64,000 nucleotides of DNA from Shewanella marina JCM 15074 (GTDB lineage: Bacteria; Pseudomonadota; Gammaproteobacteria; Enterobacterales; Shewanellaceae): NCBI RefSeq assembly GCF_000614975.1, contig NZ_BALM01000014.1:53007-117006 (forward strand), in the 5' to 3' direction. Below, in pieces: positions 29,672-38,316 of this stretch. Made by a program: the position numbers and the translations under genes. The notes beneath the pieces were generated by a model that was not told the origin of the DNA, searched no databases, and worked only from the letters and a program-made list of their open reading frames with translations. Position 1 is the stretch's first letter. Each line of letters starts with the position of its first letter.

Positions 29672-32600
29672 TAATGCTGTTCCTCAAACTGGGCTGATTC
29701 GACATAGGTACTGAGCTGACTCAGTTTATCTTTATGGTACAGACTGAGTAAGGGGTGTAATAAGTTGCCAGCGACGGCGCCAAAGCTATCTTTATCAAAA
29801 TCATCAGGGAAACTAAATAGACGGCGATAATGTGGGTTTTGACCTTCACCAATATCGGTGTTTTCGTCAAGCCAGACTGCTCTTGCTTGTAATAGCTTTT
29901 CTGAGTGTTCTCCATCCGCTTCTGTATAAGCAAGTGAGGTTTTTGCCATAAAAGGTAACGGCCGTGCTTGCCCTTGTAAGAAATAGGCTAACCAGACACT
30001 CAATTGATTTTTGGCTTGCATTGGCGTGAGCGGCGCAAAGCTGTGGAAATGGCCAATATCAAGCAGATAACTTGGTTTGTTATAACCCATGGCATTTAAG
30101 CACAGATGACGTAAATAGACTCTCACCAAATCGTTACCATTTGCACCGCCTGGGCGGTAGTTGACTAGACCTTTAGTGCCAACATCATCAATACGACCCA
30201 CTAATTGAATGGTTTGTAATTCATGTAGTGGATGAGCAAAGCTGAGTTCAACATTGACCTGTTTAAGTGACTCACCGGTTAAATAAAGGGTGCGACCAAT
30301 CAAGGGTTTTATATCGTGTTGATATTGGTTGATTAACAGTTGATCAAATGGTGCCATAGGTAAATTACCACTGGCTTTATACTTACCAATCAGATCATGC
30401 GATACGATTTCTGATTGATGTTCAATGCCATCATTAACCATCTCAAATTGCAGTTTATAACGCGCTAATGCATTGAGAGAAAAGGGCTCATCATTATCAT
30501 CTGCTTGAATATCTAAAGCCAGATCAAGCTTGAGAGTACGGTTAAAAAAGTACTGACTCGGATTACGATAAAAACGAATTAATGCCGATAGTTCAATCTG
30601 CTGTTCAAGTTCCACAAATTGCTCAAGGCTGGTTTGCGGGTCAACAAACTTGGCTTGCTCAATATGACTGCTCGGACACCACTGATTAGCATAGCTCTGC
30701 TGCTCAGGTTTTGTGGAGTCATAGAGTTTGCCATCAAAGGGTTGCAGTGGCATTTCAACAATCATTTGCTCGGCAATATTGTTTTCAATTTTTTCGATGT
30801 CATCACTATCCATTAGTGTTTCTGGCTGATAGCTCAGTTGACAATATTCAACTAATTCAGAGACTAACATTGATGGAATTCTTTCACTATTATCGCGTTC
30901 ACTGTGACCGATATAGCTGATATATAGCTGGTCACGGGCAGATAACAAGGCTTCTAAAAATAGATATCTATCGTCTAAACGACGAGAACGATCTCCTTTA
31001 CGTGGCCCCATATGTGCCACTAAATCAAAGCCAATTGGATGTTGAACACGTGGATACACACCATCATTCATCCCCAGTAAGCAAACCACTTTAAATGGGA
31101 TAGAACGCATCGGCATGAGCGTACAAAAGTTAACGCTACCTGCGAGATAACGTTGACCCACTCTTGACTCTGATAACGCTTGTTTAAACCAGTTTTGAAT
31201 AATATCGCTGGCGACAGGATAAGCGATACCTGCATGGGTAAACTCTTGGCTCAGTTTAAGTTGAGCATCGCGGATCTCTTGTAACTGTTGCCGTTCATCG
31301 TCATCAGTATCATAAAAGTCGTTGAGCAATTGTTGTAACTGTTCAATACGCTCACCGATATTGGCTTCTTGGCTCAATTGGGCCATGAGTTGATCAAGGC
31401 TGCTAATAAAGTCGAGTAGCTTTCCTAAAGCTTGCGCTGATTGTCCTTCAATACCATCAACGGCTAATACATCATGATAAAGTGGTGAGTTATCTGTAAG
31501 CGCATAACCTAAAATTAAGCGTTTAATACCAAATGCCCATGAGTTTTGACTAAATGCGGGCACATCTTGTTTTATACGGCTTTGCTCATCACGGCCCCAA
31601 CGCACAGCGGCTTGCTCAAGCCAACGTCTAATTTGAGCGAGATCTTCATCAATTAAATCAAAACGTCTTAATACTGCTGGCACCTCCAAAATGCTGAGGA
31701 TTTCAGTGAGAGCAAAACGGCTTTGATTAAGATTTAATAGACTTAAAAAACTATTGATTAAAGGTGATTCTTGCGCCGCGCCGCGGTCTGCAATGGCATA
31801 AGGGATATAGTGTTGACCTTGTTTACTGCTAAATACGGCATCAATGTAGGGCGCATAACTGGCAACATCTGGCAGCATCACAACAATATCTTTTGCCTGT
31901 AGCTGCGGTTGCTCACTTAATAAATTTAAAAGGTGATCATGCAGGGTTTCAATTTCACGTAATGGGCTATGACAACTGCGCAGGGTAATCGAGCTATCAT
32001 CAGCTTTGAGTATGCGGCGATCATCAGTAGATAAATAAAGGGCGGCGTCTGGCCCTAAGCTGCGGCCACGGGTTTCGAGTTGCAAAATGTCATACTGCAC
32101 CCCGTGTAATAGGTTATCAGCAGCTAAGTCGTGATAGCTATCAAAGCCTAATTGACAGCTGTTTTCTGGCAGTTCTAATAATAGATCTAATAACTCACGT
32201 CCCATTTTTCCATTGTTGGCTAAAATGGGGTTTCCGACTTCGAGCTTGTCTTGCCAGTCTTCTGTAAGCTGTTTACGTTCGCCGTAAGCTAGCGCCATTC
32301 TTGCCCGTTGTTTGGGATCAATAATATCGCCCCAATAATGCTGGCAAGGGCTGAGATTAAGCATATAGACATCGATACGGCTAGATAAGTAATGCAAGAT
32401 TTGCAGAGTTTGCGGTGCCATTGATGATATTCCGAATACAAATAAGCGTTTCGGCAGTTTGCTGATATCAGTATTAGGATCGGCTAGGGCATCTGCTAGT
32501 GCTTGGTGCAAATTAGCACGGTGATAATGGCTTTGATGAAGCTCATTGGCGTTATAGTTGATTAACGCGCGCCAAAGAATCGGTTGCCATGCTTGTTCTT

Positions 32601-33078
32601 CATTTAGGCTAATGGGATTTTCATTATGTTCCCAAGCTGTTATCCAATCTGGACGGTACACTAAATATTGGTCAAAAATATCGGCAATACGGCCACATAG
32701 CTGATACAGCTTGAGTGGCTGGCTATCTGCTAGATAATTTTTAAGCGAACTAAATTCTGTTTGTTCAAGTAAAGAGGGCAGCAGTCCCATTAACTTCCAA
32801 GTCATTAATGGTTTGGTAAATGCGTTCTCTTTCGGCACATTAGCTAATAAGGTATGGCACAGTTGCCAAGTAAAGCTGGATGGTAGTGGAAATGACAGTG
32901 CTGCCGCCACTTGATTATGTTTGGCTATCTCAAGCCTTAACCAAGTTGACATACCAGGGCTTTGTACCAAGATATGTTCATTTTCCAACATACTCATATT
33001 TTCAAGAGGTGATGATAATAGTCCTGCTAATACCGAACTTAAGCGTTCCATTTGATTCGATTGAATAAGATAAAGCAT
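29671..33078 (-). CDS. recC: RecC, exodeoxyribonuclease V gamma subunit
   Basis: RecC is the Chi-scanning scaffold of RecBCD. The 1135-residue product is close to E. coli RecC (1122) and has the N-terminal inactive helicase-like part (NHMSMLENEHILVQSPGMSTWL region, SFPLPSSFTWQL), PKRLFVFGISSMAPQTLQIL, VMLPDVASYAPYID, MRSIPFKVVCLLGMNDGVYPR and the RSRRLDDRYLFLEALLSARD segment. The C-terminal inactive nuclease-like domain is complete. Its stop overlaps the recB ATG by one base (TAATG). It is first in recC-recB-recD; thyA or ptrA are not adjacent. Confidence 0.95.
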   Translation of the reverse strand: MLYLIQSNQMERLSSVLAGLLSSPLENMSMLENEHILVQSPGMSTWLRLEIAKHNQVAAALSFPLPSSFTWQLCHTLLANVPKENAFTKPLMTWKLMGLLPSLLEQTEFSSLKNYLADSQPLKLYQLCGRIADIFDQYLVYRPDWITAWEHNENPISLNEEQAWQPILWRALINYNANELHQSHYHRANLHQALADALADPNTDISKLPKRLFVFGISSMAPQTLQILHYLSSRIDVYMLNLSPCQHYWGDIIDPKQRARMALAYGERKQLTEDWQDKLEVGNPILANNGKMGRELLDLLLELPENSCQLGFDSYHDLAADNLLHGVQYDILQLETRGRSLGPDAALYLSTDDRRILKADDSSITLRSCHSPLREIETLHDHLLNLLSEQPQLQAKDIVVMLPDVASYAPYIDAVFSSKQGQHYIPYAIADRGAAQESPLINSFLSLLNLNQSRFALTEILSILEVPAVLRRFDLIDEDLAQIRRWLEQAAVRWGRDEQSRIKQDVPAFSQNSWAFGIKRLILGYALTDNSPLYHDVLAVDGIEGQSAQALGKLLDFISSLDQLMAQLSQEANIGERIEQLQQLLNDFYDTDDDERQQLQEIRDAQLKLSQEFTHAGIAYPVASDIIQNWFKQALSESRVGQRYLAGSVNFCTLMPMRSIPFKVVCLLGMNDGVYPRVQHPIGFDLVAHMGPRKGDRSRRLDDRYLFLEALLSARDQLYISYIGHSERDNSERIPSMLVSELVEYCQLSYQPETLMDSDDIEKIENNIAEQMIVEMPLQPFDGKLYDSTKPEQQSYANQWCPSSHIEQAKFVDPQTSLEQFVELEQQIELSALIRFYRNPSQYFFNRTLKLDLALDIQADDNDEPFSLNALARYKLQFEMVNDGIEHQSEIVSHDLIGKYKASGNLPMAPFDQLLINQYQHDIKPLIGRTLYLTGESLKQVNVELSFAHPLHELQTIQLVGRIDDVGTKGLVNYRPGGANGNDLVRVYLRHLCLNAMGYNKPSYLLDIGHFHSFAPLTPMQAKNQLSVWLAYFLQGQARPLPFMAKTSLAYTEADGEHSEKLLQARAVWLDENTDIGEGQNPHYRRLFSFPDDFDKDSFGAVAGNLLHPLLSLYHKDKLSQLSTYVESAQFEEQH

Positions 33079-33231
33079 GCAACCTTCTGCTATAAGCTAA
33101 TGAGCAAGATGCAACATTCTAAAGGTTTTTTCTAAAGGGTAGCAATATTGAAGAGGGGATTTACGACGTTAACATTGTAATATGTGATTGTTTGCAGAAA
33201 CGGTGAGCAGAGGCAAATGAATAAACACAAA

Positions 33232-33255
33232 AAAGCCCGCATCGCTGCAGGCTTT
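33232..33255 (-). terminator. Terminator after the gap gene
   Basis: On the minus strand a 9-bp stem with one mismatch (AAAGCCTGC / GCGGGCTTT) is followed by TTTTTT, 20 bp after the GAPDH stop. Confidence 0.8.
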
Positions 33256-33275
33256 CAAATAGATAATCGAGTCGA

Positions 33276-34286
33276 TTACTTAGCGTTCATTAGGGCAACG
33301 GTATTGTCTAGCATACGGTTGCTGAAGCCCCATTCGTTATCATACCAAGACATCACTTTAACCAAACGGCCGCTTACGCGAGTTTGAGTTGCATCAAAGT
33401 TTGAAGAGAATGCGTTATGGTTGAAGTCCATAGAAACTAAAGGTTCATGGTTAACATGAAGTACTTCGCTCATTGGTGCTAATTTAGCTGCTTCTTCAAT
33501 AATTTGGTTAACTTCTTCGATTGTAGTATCACGTGATGCGATAAACGATAAGTCAACTAATGATACGTTTGCAGTAGGAACACGAACCGCTAGACCGTCA
33601 AACTTACCTTGAAGTTCTGGAACAACTAGACCTACAGCAGCAGCTGCACCAGTCTTAGTCGGGATCATGTTAAGTGCTGCTGCACGAGCACGGTGTAAAT
33701 CTGTGTGGTAAACATCAGATAGACGTTGATCGTTAGTGTATGAGTGAATAGTGGTCATTAAACCAGACTCAATGCCTAACTTGTCATTTAACGGCTTAGC
33801 AAAAGGCGCTAAACAGTTAGTAGTACAAGAAGCGTTTGAGATCACTGTCATATCAGCGGTTAAGATGTCGTTGTTAACACCGTAAACTACTGTTGCATCT
33901 ACATTTTTACCTGGTGCAGAAATAATAACTTTCTTAGCGCCAGCATCTAAATGCGGCTGTACAGCTTCTTTAGAAGTGAAGATACCAGTACATTCGTAAA
34001 CCACATCAACATTTAACTCTGCCCAAGGCAAGTTAGCTGGGTTACGCTCTTGGAAGGTTAGAATTTTGTCGCCGTTTACATAAATTGCTTCGTTGTCGTT
34101 TTCAACTTTAGCGTTAAAGCGGCCGTGAACTGTATCGTATTTGGTTAGGTGGGCATTAATTGAAGAGTCACCTAAATCGTTAATCGCAACGATTTCGATT
34201 GGGTAATTCTTTTCGCTTTCATAAAGCGCACGAAGAATGTTACGGCCGATACGGCCATAGCCGTTAATTGCAACACGGATAGTCAT
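33276..34286 (-). CDS. gap: Glyceraldehyde-3-phosphate dehydrogenase
   Basis: Catalyses NAD(P)-linked conversion of glyceraldehyde-3-phosphate to 1,3-bisphosphoglycerate. The 336-residue protein has the Rossmann start [17 protein letters not shown], the catalytic Cys in [16 protein letters not shown], the substrate His in [13 protein letters not shown] and the C-terminal [20 protein letters not shown] and the general sequence place it nearer the Pseudomonas-type Gap than E. coli GapA; E4P dehydrogenase is less likely because Epd has a different segment after the catalytic Cys. A divergent second GAPDH gene lies 580 bp away. Confidence 0.93.
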   Translation of the reverse strand: MTIRVAINGYGRIGRNILRALYESEKNYPIEIVAINDLGDSSINAHLTKYDTVHGRFNAKVENDNEAIYVNGDKILTFQERNPANLPWAELNVDVVYECTGIFTSKEAVQPHLDAGAKKVIISAPGKNVDATVVYGVNNDILTADMTVISNASCTTNCLAPFAKPLNDKLGIESGLMTTIHSYTNDQRLSDVYHTDLHRARAAALNMIPTKTGAAAAVGLVVPELQGKFDGLAVRVPTANVSLVDLSFIASRDTTIEEVNQIIEEAAKLAPMSEVLHVNHEPLVSMDFNHNAFSSNFDATQTRVSGRLVKVMSWYDNEWGFSNRMLDNTVALMNAK

Positions 34287-34866
34287 TTCTTATCCCTCAA
34301 TGATAATTAAATCTTCTGGTAGTAAAATTACCAAATTGACATCTATCGTCAAGCTATATCTATCAAAAATGTGTGAATTTGGCTTGAATTAGCCCAAATT
34401 AGTTAGGTAGATCGCCTTTTACAATTTTATTGTGAAATTTTGTGTCATTAATTTACAACATGGCAGGTTTTTTGCCGAGCTTATGAAATAAGCGTAATTA
34501 CATGGCTAGGTATAGCATAAACATGGTATATCGCGAGTTGTGATAAAAATTAAAATATTTTTAAGGATTATTCTTACAAAAGTTTTAGTCATTTCTTGAG
34601 AATCAATGATTAACGATTTGAAATCGGCTCATATAACAGCAAATGATGTAATAATTACAAAACCGCAGAAAACTATAACCAAAATCATCTATTTTTTATA
34701 ATAAAATTACATGGTTAGCGAAATTTTGTTACTGGAAACCCTGCCTGCGATTCATTACAATAGCGCCGACTAAGAAAGGTGACTCGTTAATGTTTAGCGA
34801 ATAACACCTCCATATTTCGACATAAACCCTTTTATCAAATGTAAAAGTGGAATAAAGGATTTGTAC
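34287..34866. other. Divergent control region between the two GAPDH genes
   Basis: About 580 bp of AT-rich non-coding DNA with no credible ORF. It contains the predicted promoter of the minus-strand gap gene near 34325-34352 and must contain the promoter of the plus-strand gene. I see no perfect CRP or FNR site. A segment near 34735-34775 is more GC-rich than the rest. Confidence 0.5.
34325..34352 (-). promoter_or_regulatory. Candidate promoter of the gap gene
   Basis: On the minus strand TTGACG (-35, 34352-34347) is separated by 16 bases from TAATTT (-10, 34330-34325), 40 bp ahead of the gap ATG. This is a reasonable sigma-70 match judged by eye only. Confidence 0.45.
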
Positions 34867-36303
34867 ATGAGCGCTGATAAACACCTACGAAGTTGGCAAG
34901 AACGTTTTGAAATGGCTGAAGCGATGCAGCCATTATTAGGTAAGCTATACCGTAATCAAGGAGTTGAGGTATTAGTTTATGGTCGTCCGTTAATTAATAC
35001 GCCGACTATCGATATTATTAAAGCGCATCGTATCGTACGTCGTCACGTGGGTGAGAAATTACGTTTACGTGAAAGTTTCCCATTTATTAAAGCACTGAGT
35101 AATCTAAACGTTAAGCAGTGCCGCGTTGATATCGGCAAGCTTGCAGTAAAATACTGGGCTGAACATGATAATGCTGATTCAATTGAAGCTTATATGGCAC
35201 AAGAGTTAGCAAGTGCTATAGACCGTGCTGATGAGATTGAACCAAGAGATGTTGTATTGTACGGCTTTGGTCGTATCGGTCGTCTACTTGCTCGTTTATT
35301 GATTGAAAAGACTGGCCAGAGTAATAAGCTTCGCTTAAAAGCCATTGTTTTACGTGGTGGTCGCCCAGGCGATTTAGAGAAGCGCGCTAGTTTATTACGT
35401 CGTGATTCTGTGCACGGCCCGTTCAATGGTTCTGTGTCTATTGATGAAGAGAATAATGCCATTATTGCAAATGGTACTTATATTCAAGTCATTTACGCTA
35501 ACTCACCTGCTGAAGTTGATTACACCAAGTATGGTATCAACAACGCATTAGTTGTTGATAACACGGGTATTTGGAAAGATGAAGCTGGTCTTGGCCAACA
35601 TCTAGCATGTCCAGGTGCTGCAAAAGTATTGTTAACTGCACCAGCTAAAGGTGAGATTAAAAACATCGTTTACGGCGTTAACGAAGATGATATTTTAGCA
35701 ACTGATATGATTGTTTCTGCAGCGAGCTGTACGACTAATGCAATTACACCTGTGTTAAAAGCGGTCAATGATAAATATGGTATTGAGAATGGTCATGTTG
35801 AAACCATTCATTCATACACCAATGATCAGAACTTAATTGATAACTATCATAAAGCCGATCGCCGTGGTCGTAGTGCACCGTTAAACATGGTTATTACTGA
35901 AACCGGTGCAGCTAAAGCAGTAGCTAAAGCATTACCAGTACTTGCGGGTAAATTAACAGGTAATGCGATTCGTGTTCCTACACCAAACGTATCAATGGCG
36001 ATTATTAGCCTTAACCTTAAAGCTGAAACCTCTAAGGATGATATTAACGAGCATCTTCGTTTTATTTCATTACATTCAGAGTTACAAAATCAAATTGATT
36101 TTAGTGAATCAACTGAAATGGTATCGAGTGATTTAGTAGGTTCTCGTTTTGCGGGTATCTTAGATTCACAAGCTACGATTGCTGATGGTAACCGCGCTAT
36201 TTTATATGTGTGGTATGACAATGAGTTTGGTTATAGCTGTCAGGTTGTTGGCGTAATGCAAAAGATGCTAGGCCTTAACTATTTAAGCTTGCCTGTTAGC
36301 TAA
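34867..36303 (+). CDS. Long GAPDH (about 480 residues), second glyceraldehyde-3-phosphate dehydrogenase
   Basis: A long-type GAPDH like Pseudomonas PA3001 (GapB). An N-terminal extension of about 130 residues (SADKHLRSWQERFEMAEAMQ through GEKLRLRESFPF) precedes the Rossmann domain VVLYGFGRIGRLLARLL. The catalytic Cys is in VSAASCTTNAITPVLK and the His in [16 protein letters not shown]. The C-terminus has LYVWYDNEFGYSCQVVGVM. The ATG follows AAGGAT by 7 bases; the TTG 6 bp upstream is not needed. A pair of GAPDHs with different roles is known in pseudomonads, where one serves glycolysis and the other gluconeogenesis. The direction here is not visible from sequence. Confidence 0.9.
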   Translation: MSADKHLRSWQERFEMAEAMQPLLGKLYRNQGVEVLVYGRPLINTPTIDIIKAHRIVRRHVGEKLRLRESFPFIKALSNLNVKQCRVDIGKLAVKYWAEHDNADSIEAYMAQELASAIDRADEIEPRDVVLYGFGRIGRLLARLLIEKTGQSNKLRLKAIVLRGGRPGDLEKRASLLRRDSVHGPFNGSVSIDEENNAIIANGTYIQVIYANSPAEVDYTKYGINNALVVDNTGIWKDEAGLGQHLACPGAAKVLLTAPAKGEIKNIVYGVNEDDILATDMIVSAASCTTNAITPVLKAVNDKYGIENGHVETIHSYTNDQNLIDNYHKADRRGRSAPLNMVITETGAAKAVAKALPVLAGKLTGNAIRVPTPNVSMAIISLNLKAETSKDDINEHLRFISLHSELQNQIDFSESTEMVSSDLVGSRFAGILDSQATIADGNRAILYVWYDNEFGYSCQVVGVMQKMLGLNYLSLPVS

Positions 36304-36324
36304 ACGGTGATGATTGATTAAATT

Positions 36325-36353
36325 AACGCCTCTTCATTAGAAGGGGCGTTTTT
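36325..36353 (+). terminator. Terminator after the long GAPDH gene
   Basis: A 10-bp stem with G-T pairs (AACGCCTCTT / AAGGGGCGTT), loop CATTAG, and then TTTGTTG, 21 bp past the stop. Confidence 0.8.
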
Positions 36354-36847
36354 GTTGTGCAGATACCCAAACAATTTGAAGTTGCTATTTTCAAAAGCAC
36401 TTTAAGTTAGCTCAAAAACGGTTTGAACTTGTTTAAGGTTTTCTTTGATAGGTTTTAACGTGCTTTATATTGCGTATTAATATTGGTAGGGGAATCACTA
36501 TTAACTAACGGCAACCGATATCTTATCTAAAGCTGGTTAATTTTGTAACTTCAAATAGTTTGAGTATATAAGAAATGTTGATGAGTTTTCGATGCCTATA
36601 TTTCAAACAATAAATTGTTTTATAATCTGTGACTTAGGCTATTTCGTCAGCAATATTAAAGAAATTGTTTTAAAAACGGTCGGTTGATCGCGAATAACGT
36701 TATTTTACGAAAAACTTGATTGACTCCAACAAGCAAATCGGTAGAATGCGTCTCGTAGTCAGGACGAAGTCGCTCTTATGAGTAATAAGTTTTGATGAAT
36801 GAGTTCTAGCAATAGGATTCAAACTTGTAGTAAATCTTAAGAAGAAG
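36354..36847. other. Region upstream of the tRNA array
   Basis: About 490 bp with no ORF of interest. It ends in a strong promoter-like element (36720-36747) and a leader of about 95 bp to the first tRNA. Confidence 0.5.
36720..36747 (+). promoter_or_regulatory. Predicted promoter of the tRNA array
   Basis: TTGACT (36720-36725), a 16-base spacer and TAGAAT (36742-36747), followed by the GC-rich discriminator GCGTC. This is the usual look of a stringently controlled stable-RNA promoter, about 100 bp before the first tRNA. Confidence 0.75.
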
Positions 36848-36923
36848 GCGACATTAGCTCAGTTGGTAGAGCGATACCTTGCCAAGGTATAGGTCATCGG
36901 TTCGAACCCGATATGTCGCTCCA
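36848..36923 (+). tRNA. tRNA-Gly (GCC), copy 1
   Basis: A 76-base tRNA with encoded CCA. The acceptor stem is GCGACAT / ATGTCGC and the anticodon loop CTTGCCAAG gives anticodon GCC; TTCGAA is in the T loop. First of the array. Confidence 0.95.
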
Positions 36924-36960
36924 ATTTCACTTAGAAGTTTAAGTGGAATAGCAACAAAGT

Positions 36961-37034
36961 GGCGCGATGGCAGAATGGCTATGCTGCGGATTGCAAATCC
37001 GCCGATCTCGGTTCGACTCCGGGTCGCGCCTCCA
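36961..37034 (+). tRNA. tRNA-Cys (GCA), copy 1
   Basis: A 74-base tRNA with encoded CCA. The acceptor stem is GGCGCGA / TCGCGCC and the anticodon loop ATTGCAAAT gives GCA. Confidence 0.95.
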
Positions 37035-37065
37035 CTATATGTTTAACAATAGTTAAGCACACTAT

Positions 37066-37151
37066 GCCCGAGTGGTGGAATCGGTAGACACAAGGGATTT
37101 AAAATCCCTCGCTGAATAAGCGTGCCAGTTCAAGTCTGGCCTCGGGTACCA
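37066..37151 (+). tRNA. tRNA-Leu (TAA), copy 1
   Basis: An 86-base class II tRNA with a long variable arm (CGCTGAATAAGCG) and encoded CCA. The acceptor is GCCCGAG / CTCGGGT, and the anticodon loop gives TAA. Confidence 0.95.
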
Positions 37152-37212
37152 TTTCTTAAAATGGTAGTGAAGTTAAGTTGTATCAAATACAACAAAATAG
37201 GCAACACAATAT

Positions 37213-37288
37213 GCGACATTAGCTCAGTTGGTAGAGCGATACCTTGCCAAGGTATAGGTCATCGGTTCGAACCCGATATGTCGCTCCA
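37213..37288 (+). tRNA. tRNA-Gly (GCC), copy 2
   Basis: Sequence identical to copy 1; start of the second Gly-Cys-Leu module. Flanking spacers also resemble module 1, so the module was duplicated as a whole. Confidence 0.95.
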
Positions 37289-37320
37289 ATCTCTCTTTAA
37301 GTGAGATTAAGCAACAAAGT

Positions 37321-37394
37321 GGCGCGATGGCAGAATGGCTATGCTGCGGATTGCAAATCCGCCGATCTCGGTTCGACTCCGGGTCGCGCCTCCA
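37321..37394 (+). tRNA. tRNA-Cys (GCA), copy 2
   Basis: Identical to copy 1 including the CCA and the flanking spacer. Confidence 0.95.
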
Positions 37395-37426
37395 CTATAT
37401 GTTTAACAATACGTTAAGCACACTAT

Positions 37427-37512
37427 GCCCGAGTGGTGGAATCGGTAGACACAAGGGATTTAAAATCCCTCGCTGAATAAGCGTGCCAGTTCAAGTCTGG
37501 CCTCGGGTACCA
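37427..37512 (+). tRNA. tRNA-Leu (TAA), copy 2
   Basis: Identical to copy 1. The preceding spacer differs from module 1 by one added C (AACAATACG against AACAATAG). Confidence 0.95.
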
Positions 37513-37547
37513 TTTATTAAAATGGTAGTGATATTGAAACAAAAAAT

Positions 37548-37706
37548 GCGACATTAGCTCAGTTGGAAGGTTGAATAGACGATACCTTTATTTATACAAC
37601 GAGAACTTCGCAAGTAACAAAGATATGCGACATTAGCTCAGTTGAAAGGTTGAATAGACGATACCTTTATATATGCAACGAGTGACTTTGCAAGTAACAA
37701 AGATAT
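37548..37706 (+). repeat. Two tandem units starting with the 5' end of tRNA-Gly
   Basis: Two direct repeats of 79 and 80 bp (37548-37626 and 37627-37706) lie just before the third tRNA-Gly. Each begins with the first 18-19 bases of tRNA-Gly (GCGACATTAGCTCAGTTG) and continues into unrelated sequence (GGTTGAATAGACGATACCTT). They lack the anticodon arm, T arm and acceptor 3' strand and so are not tRNA genes. Confidence 0.85.
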
Positions 37707-37782
37707 GCGACATTAGCTCAGTTGGTAGAGCGATACCTTGCCAAGGTATAGGTCATCGGTTCGAACCCGATATGTCGCTCCA
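37707..37782 (+). tRNA. tRNA-Gly (GCC), copy 3
   Basis: Identical to copies 1 and 2, intact with CCA. Third module; no tRNA-Cys follows. Confidence 0.95.
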
Positions 37783-37823
37783 CATTTAGTTTGATTGATT
37801 TTTTCAGTGAAACGCACTCATTT

Positions 37824-37909
37824 GCCCGAGTGGTGGAATCGGTAGACACAAGGGATTTAAAATCCCTCGCTGAATAAGCGTGCCAGTTCAAGTCTGGCCT
37901 CGGGTACCA
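37824..37909 (+). tRNA. tRNA-Leu (TAA), copy 3
   Basis: Identical to the other two copies. Last intact tRNA of the array; followed at once by the terminator and the 3'-fragment repeats. Confidence 0.95.
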
Positions 37910-38280
37910 TATATATTTATATGATAAGAAAGCCTCAACATTAGTTGGGGCTTTTTTGTATCCGAAAATTAAGGTTATATCTGAATAAGCGTGTCGGTAT
38001 GACAAGACACAAGTCTGGCCTCGGGTACCATATATTCTTATATGATGAGAAAGCCTCGACATTAGTTGGGGCTTTATTGTATCCGAAAATTATGATTATA
38101 TCTGAATAAGCGTGTCGGTATGACAAGACACAAGTCTGGCCTCGGGTACCATATATTCTTATATGATAAGAAAGCCTCGACATTAGACGATTTTTTTTGT
38201 ATCTCAAATCTATAGATATTTATGAAGATGATGAGCTATATACTCGGTCTGAATAAGCATGACGGTATGATAGCGGGGCG
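37910..38280 (+). repeat. Tandem 121-bp repeats ending in the 3' end of tRNA-Leu
   Basis: Two units of 121 bp (37910-38030 and 38031-38151) and a degenerate third (38152-38280). Each unit carries a copy of the array terminator and ends with a tRNA-Leu fragment: the variable arm start (CTGAATAAGCGTG), then the T-arm 3' side, acceptor 3' strand and CCA (CAAGTCTGGCCTCGGGTACCA split by a 16-base insert). The third unit has lost the right arm of its hairpin and most of its tRNA part. The layout resembles the rtT repeats after E. coli tyrT. Confidence 0.85.
37931..37957 (+). terminator. Terminator of the tRNA array, first copy
   Basis: A 9-bp stem (AGCCTCAAC / GTTGGGGCT) with an ATTA loop and six Ts, 22 bp after tRNA-Leu copy 3. 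A second copy at 38052-38080 has a poorer tail. Confidence 0.85.
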
Positions 38281-38306
38281 GCTGTTAACCCATCAAGTTA
38301 ACAGCC
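38280..38306. terminator. Hairpin downstream of the EAL gene
   Basis: A perfect 10-bp stem (GGCTGTTAAC / GTTAACAGCC) with a 7-base loop, 10 bp past the EAL gene stop. No T tract on the minus strand, so termination is uncertain. Confidence 0.5.
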
Positions 38307-38316
38307 TATAAATTGA

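Noticed and set aside
34287..34866. CRP site in the gap intergenic region
   Set aside because: The TGTGA near 34433 is not followed by a TCACA at the right distance.
37718..38207. Open frames on the minus strand across the tRNA-Leu copies and fragments, giving peptides with the PRPDL pattern
   Set aside because: These are antisense to tRNA genes, a well-known source of false ORFs, and follow the 121-bp repeats exactly.
37548..38280. CRISPR-like array
   Set aside because: Repeat units are 79-121 bp and mostly tRNA or terminator sequence, without unique spacers or cas genes.
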